From Halomarinibacterium sp041392125 (GTDB taxonomy: Bacteria > Bacteroidota > Bacteroidia > Flavobacteriales > Flavobacteriaceae), in assembly GCA_041392125.1 (NCBI GenBank), contig JAWKMR010000003.1, positions 186,001-250,000 of the forward strand: a stretch of 64,000 bases of DNA. Direction: 5' to 3'. Positions 60,664-64,000 of this stretch are shown piece by piece. A program made the position numbers and the translations under genes. Position 1 is the first letter of the stretch, and the number at the start of each line of letters is the position of its first letter. Under the pieces are notes generated by a model. That model searched no databases. It worked only from the letters and a program-made list of their open reading frames with translations, and was not told where the DNA came from.

Positions 60664-61556
60664 TGAATGCTCGAACCTTAGCTCTATTAGCCGCTACCGG
60701 TGCCAGCACCATTTATGGTGTAAACCATACTATTGCTAAGGGACTAATGCCTACAGTTATTCAACCTTTTGGATTTATACTCCTTAGAGTTGGAGGTGCC
60801 GCACTCCTCTTCTGGCTGGCAAGTTCCTTTTTTCCTTCTGAAAAAGTCGCAAAAAAAGACCTGTTTCGCTTCGCACTTTGTGCCCTTTTTGGAATGGTGC
60901 TTAATATGAATATGTTTTTTAAAGGATTGCAACTTTCAACCCCGGTAAATAGCTCTGTAATTATTACCATAGCCCCTGTTTTATTATTAATTCTTACCGC
61001 TATTTTTTTGAAAGAACGAATTACCTTTCTAAAAATTATAGGAATTTTATTAGGTCTGGCCGGTGTACTTGCCTTAATTTTATTTGGTCCAAAAACGCAG
61101 CCTAATGCCCCCAATATTCCCCTCGGAAATCTCTTTTTTATTATTAATGCTACTTCATATTCATTCTATTTAATTTTGGTAAAACCCCTAGTAGAGAAAT
61201 ACACTTCTATTACCCTGATGAAGTTCCTCTTTCTTTTTGCACTATTCATGAATCTTCCTATAGGAACACAAGAATTTTTAGAGGTTCAATGGAATAGTCT
61301 ACAGCTTTCAGAAATACTAAAAATGGTCTATGTGGTGGTAGGTACTACCTTTCTTACCTATCTTCTTAATATTTATGCACTAAAGCAATTAAGCCCGTCT
61401 ATTATTGGAGCTTTCATGTATCTACAACCTGTTGTGGCCACATTGTTTGCGCTTCTGGTGGGTGCCGATTCCTTAAGTGCTTTACGCATCATCGCTGCTG
61501 CATTTATATTTACCGGAGTGTATTTAACAACCTTAAAACTTAAAAAAGCGCTATAG
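60663..61556 (+). CDS. EamA/DMT family transporter
   Basis: 297 aa with ten hydrophobic helices in two EamA halves; each half shows the typical ending (LLGLAGVLALILFGPK; AAAFIFTGVYLTTLK) and NSSVIITIAPVLLLILTAIF. Exports or imports small metabolites; substrate unknown. ATG overlaps the ArsC-like stop by 1 nt. The 3' end overlaps the convergent thioesterase by 6 bp. Confidence 0.92.
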   Translation: MNARTLALLAATGASTIYGVNHTIAKGLMPTVIQPFGFILLRVGGAALLFWLASSFFPSEKVAKKDLFRFALCALFGMVLNMNMFFKGLQLSTPVNSSVIITIAPVLLLILTAIFLKERITFLKIIGILLGLAGVLALILFGPKTQPNAPNIPLGNLFFIINATSYSFYLILVKPLVEKYTSITLMKFLFLFALFMNLPIGTQEFLEVQWNSLQLSEILKMVYVVVGTTFLTYLLNIYALKQLSPSIIGAFMYLQPVVATLFALLVGADSLSALRIIAAAFIFTGVYLTTLKLKKAL

Positions 61557-62024
61557 ATCTTTGGGTATTTGTGCATATTTGCGAGTGTCTTCTTTCGTAA
61601 GTGTTTTAAAATCTTCTGTTTTATCTACTTCTTCCAAAAAATCCCAAATCTCGTGAGGAGGTGTTGTTAACTTTCGGGTATTTAAATCAATCCAAGCGCC
61701 TAACATCTCACACCTTGCTACATTTTTTCCTTCGGAATTATAAAAATCGTGAAGAAACGAGAAAAAGGTTCCATCTTCCGAAATTCCTTTTAATTGAAGC
61801 GAAACCTGAACGGGTTTTCCTGGAAAAACTTCCTTGAAATAATACATATGCTCGTACAACGCTACCGGTCCCAAGTGCATTTTTTGAAGTTTACTTTGAC
61901 TAAAACCATGGTCTTGAAAATAGCTCATTCGGGTATGGCTCATATAATCTACATAGGCACTATTGCGTAAATGAAGATTGGAGTCTACATCGCTCCAACG
62001 GATTTCAAATTGTTTTGTGTACAC
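61551..62024 (-). CDS. Acyl-CoA thioesterase, hotdog fold
   Basis: 157 aa. N-terminal 4HBT pattern EIRWSDVDSNLHLRNSAYVD with MSHTRMSYFQDHG. Acts on acyl-CoA in relatives; substrate unknown. It is the second 4HBT protein in the window (other at 13.9 kb) and differs in the signature (HLRNSAY versus HVNNLSY). Divergent from the hydrolase gene across 61 bp. Confidence 0.88.
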   Translation of the reverse strand: MYTKQFEIRWSDVDSNLHLRNSAYVDYMSHTRMSYFQDHGFSQSKLQKMHLGPVALYEHMYYFKEVFPGKPVQVSLQLKGISEDGTFFSFLHDFYNSEGKNVARCEMLGAWIDLNTRKLTTPPHEIWDFLEEVDKTEDFKTLTKEDTRKYAQIPKDL

Positions 62025-62085
62025 GTTCTTTTTTGATGTAAATTTAAGGCTCTTTTATGGCAAAGACTCAAAAATAATTCAATAA

Positions 62086-63045
62086 ATGCCCTTACTATCT
62101 TCAACGTATTCTCCCCACTCTTTTTTTAAAAACGGGCATTTTTCTACCATCTATTCGGCAAAACTGAGAAACGTTCCAAAATTATTTCAGCAAAGGGAGC
62201 GACTAGCTTTACCCGACGGAGATTTTATAGATTTGGATTTTTCGTTTGCTGAAAAACCCTCTCAAAAAATAGCTCTTATTTTACACGGTTTGGAAGGAAA
62301 TGCGCAACGCACTTACATAAAAGGACAGGCTGCCATTTTAAATGCTTATGAATGGGATACTTGTGCTGTAAACTATAGGGGTTGCAGTGGTGAAACCAAC
62401 CGTCTTTTTGAATCGTATCATGCCGGAAAGACTGGTGACTTACACCATGTAGTTCAATACATTTTGGGTAAGAACAAATATGATACAGTTGCGTTGGTAG
62501 GTTTTAGTTTGGGAGGAAATTTGTTGTTAAAATACCTGGGGGAGCGAGAAGATATCCCTAAAGAAATTGTTTCGGGAGCAGCTATTTCGGCTCCGCTGTA
62601 TCTAAAAGGGTCGCTGGAACATCTCTCCCAATGGAATAATTGGTTGTATCGTACTTCCTTTTTATACCATCTTCGAAAAAAATATCGAGAAAAGATGAAC
62701 TTATTTCCGGAAGATACTTCGGCAGAAAATTATAAAAAAATTAAAAGCCTTAAAACCTTCGACGATATTTATACAGCTCCAGCCCACGGATTTAAAGATG
62801 CTTACGATTATTATGAAAAAAATAGCAGCCTTGCTTTTTTACCAAATATTAAAGTTCCTGCTTTTATTCTTAATGCAAAAAATGATAGTTTTTTATCTCA
62901 AAAATGTTATCCTTATTCGCTTGCGGAAAAGTCGAAAAACATTTATCTTGAAACTCCCAAATATGGAGGTCATGTAGGCTTTCATAAAACAGATAAACGC
63001 TATTACAGCGAAGAAAGAGTTGTTCAATTTTTAACTTCAAAATAA
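62086..63045 (+). CDS. YheT-type alpha/beta hydrolase
   Basis: 319 aa. ILHGLEGNAQRTYIKGQA, VNYRGCSGETNRL and the nucleophile elbow VGFSLGGNLLLKYLGE (Ser) followed by catalytic Asp in NAKNDSFL and His in GGHVGF. The YheT/ABHD1 family includes esterases; the substrate is unknown. Azurin follows 8 nt later. Confidence 0.92.
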   Translation: MPLLSSTYSPHSFFKNGHFSTIYSAKLRNVPKLFQQRERLALPDGDFIDLDFSFAEKPSQKIALILHGLEGNAQRTYIKGQAAILNAYEWDTCAVNYRGCSGETNRLFESYHAGKTGDLHHVVQYILGKNKYDTVALVGFSLGGNLLLKYLGEREDIPKEIVSGAAISAPLYLKGSLEHLSQWNNWLYRTSFLYHLRKKYREKMNLFPEDTSAENYKKIKSLKTFDDIYTAPAHGFKDAYDYYEKNSSLAFLPNIKVPAFILNAKNDSFLSQKCYPYSLAEKSKNIYLETPKYGGHVGFHKTDKRYYSEERVVQFLTSK

Positions 63046-63053
63046 CTGAAAAA

Positions 63054-63566
63054 ATGAAAAAAATACTATCCATTGTAACCATACTGGCGCTAAGCTTTTT
63101 TTTAAGCTGTGGTGGTAAAGAAGAAAAAAAGGAAGAAAAAGACTCCATGAAAATTGGAACGCAAAAAACAGAAAAGGCGGAAGACTCTAATACGGTAAAT
63201 GTAGCCCTTTCCGGAAACGACTTGATGCAATACGACAAAGCCGAAATAAAAGTAAAAGCCGGGCAAGAGGTTACACTAACGTTACGTCATATCGGGAAAT
63301 TAGATAAAAAAGTAATGGGGCATAACTTTGTATTATTAAAGCAAGGAGTAAATATGGCAGAATTTGGTGCTAAAGCTTCCGAAGCAGGAGAGGCAACAGA
63401 CTGGATTCCGGAAGAAGGGAAAGATGTTATTGTGCACACCAAAATGTTAGCGGGAGGCGAAACTACTTCTATTACTTTTACTGCGCCTGCTGCAGGAACC
63501 TATGATTATATTTGTAGTTTCCCAGGACATGTAGCCATGATGAAAGGGAAGTTTATTGTAGAGTAA
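63054..63566 (+). CDS. Azurin, lipid-anchored
   Basis: 170 aa. Lipobox LSFFLSCGGK, a Lys/Glu-rich linker (residues 20-45), then a plastocyanin-type copper domain: MGHNFVLLKQ (first His ligand) and YDYICSFPGHVAMMKGKF (Cys, His, Met). NVALSGNDLMQYDKAEI is the azurin start. A surface or periplasmic one-electron carrier, as in flavobacterial respiration. Terminator at 63588-63624. Confidence 0.93.
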   Translation: MKKILSIVTILALSFFLSCGGKEEKKEEKDSMKIGTQKTEKAEDSNTVNVALSGNDLMQYDKAEIKVKAGQEVTLTLRHIGKLDKKVMGHNFVLLKQGVNMAEFGAKASEAGEATDWIPEEGKDVIVHTKMLAGGETTSITFTAPAAGTYDYICSFPGHVAMMKGKFIVE

Positions 63567-63587
63567 GAAATTGTTTGCCAAAATTTT

Positions 63588-63624
63588 AAAAGTGGATGGT
63601 TATAAAAAATCATCCACTTTTTTA
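63588..63624. terminator. Terminator shared by azurin and the isomerase gene
   Basis: AAAAGTGGATG, 12-nt loop, CATCCACTTTTTTA; it includes the stop codon of the convergent gene. Confidence 0.85.
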
Positions 63625-64000
63625 TAGGCATCTATGACTCTTTGCTCTCCTTCTTTTCCCTCAACAGAGTTTCCGTGTTCCATCCCTAATATTCCTTTAT
63701 ATCCTTTATGATAGATATATTTAAAAATATTTTGGTAATTAATTTCTCCGGTAGTAGGCTCATTTCTGCCGGGGTTGTCTCCTATTTGAAAATATGCAAT
63801 CTCATCCCAGCAGGCTTCAATATTGGGCAATAAGTTCCCTTCTTGAATTTGTTGATGGTAAATATCAAAAAGAATTTTACACGATGGGCTATCTACCGCT
63901 TTACAAATTTGAAATGCTTGCGGAGACTCTTTCAGAAATAATCCCGGATGATTCCTGAAATTTAAAGGTTCTAAAACCATGACTAAATTGTGGGGTTCTA
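63600..64000 (-). CDS. Sugar phosphate isomerase/epimerase (hydroxypyruvate isomerase-like), C-terminal part
   Basis: Frame runs off the right edge; about 133 C-terminal residues are visible. MVLEPLNFRNHPGLFL is the metal-binding strand (Glu), followed by KILFDIYHQQIQEGNL (Asp, His), IAYFQIGDNPGRNEP, and GILGMEHGNS (final Glu). This matches the xylose-isomerase-like TIM barrel of Hyi/YgbM-type enzymes. Substrate not certain. The ATG at 63980 is internal, since the frame continues upstream. Confidence 0.88.
   Translation of the reverse strand, partial: EPHNLVMVLEPLNFRNHPGLFLKESPQAFQICKAVDSPSCKILFDIYHQQIQEGNLLPNIEACWDEIAYFQIGDNPGRNEPTTGEINYQNIFKYIYHKGYKGILGMEHGNSVEGKEGEQRVIDAYKKVDDFL

Noticed and set aside
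1..64000. CRISPR array, rRNA operon or prophage
   Set aside because: No regularly spaced repeats, rRNA motifs or phage structural genes were seen in the window.

Overview
The window is a 64 kb piece of an AT-rich Bacteroidota chromosome, almost certainly a member of the Flavobacteriaceae; I cannot name the genus from sequence alone. The signs are: TAnnTTTG promoter elements just upstream of many starts (prs, serS, mfd, metG and others); proteins with type IX secretion C-terminal sorting domains and the T9SS component PorZ; an OlsF-type acyltransferase for aminolipids; lineage families such as DUF4286, DUF4199, DUF4468, DUF6428 and an HTTM protein; and tRNA genes without an encoded CCA.

Layout. 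1-18 kb is mostly housekeeping: an S41 protease (cut by the left edge), dCMP deaminase, a HupE/UreJ-like membrane protein, tRNA-Leu(CAA), prs, rplY, pth, ribF, serS, a TPR protein, rsmA and mgtE, followed by small metabolic and stress genes. 18.0-20.5 kb is an arsenic-type module (ArsR, DUF6428, a GNAT fused in frame to a thioredoxin-type arsenate reductase, and a DUF1304-cupin fusion) with a palindromic operator but no recognisable arsenite pump. 20.5-31.6 kb holds a lipoprotein, DinB and PqqB-like genes, olsF, aspartate kinase, fbp, a TerB-like protein and mfd. 31.6-36.2 kb has two paralogous NHL-type T9SS cargo proteins beside a membrane-anchored AraC regulator; all three share an upstream motif at near-identical spacing from the -7 element. 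36.2-43 kb: yraN, ldcA, metG and trhO.

The most unusual part is 43.0-45.9 kb. A soluble slipin/SPFH gene is preceded, on the same strand, by a compact array of non-standard tRNA genes (Asp-GUC, Lys-UUU, Gln-UUG, Phe-GAA), one 83-nt tRNA-like element, and two elements in which the 3' half of a tRNA (T arm plus 3' acceptor strand) lies before the 5' half (5' acceptor strand, D arm, anticodon side). Each of these two has a perfect 7/7 acceptor stem closed by a 4-5 nt linker, which is the layout of circularly permuted tRNA genes. A TPR gene lies upstream of the array. I read TPR - tRNA array - slipin as one locus, possibly for RNA repair or tRNA decoys; that function is inference.

46-50.7 kb is accessory. 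Two very small ORFs each end at a strong terminator; then ssb; then a 3.5-kb AT-rich island bounded by 33-35 bp imperfect inverted repeats. The island holds a MazF/PemK toxin operon with a 42-codon third gene, an IS1595-family transposase, several small ORFs, a ribbon-helix-helix gene and a sequence resembling an IS21-type end. 50.7-64 kb returns to core functions: acs, recO, porZ, gdhA, a Cys/Met-metabolism PLP enzyme, small operons, azurin, and a sugar isomerase cut by the right edge.
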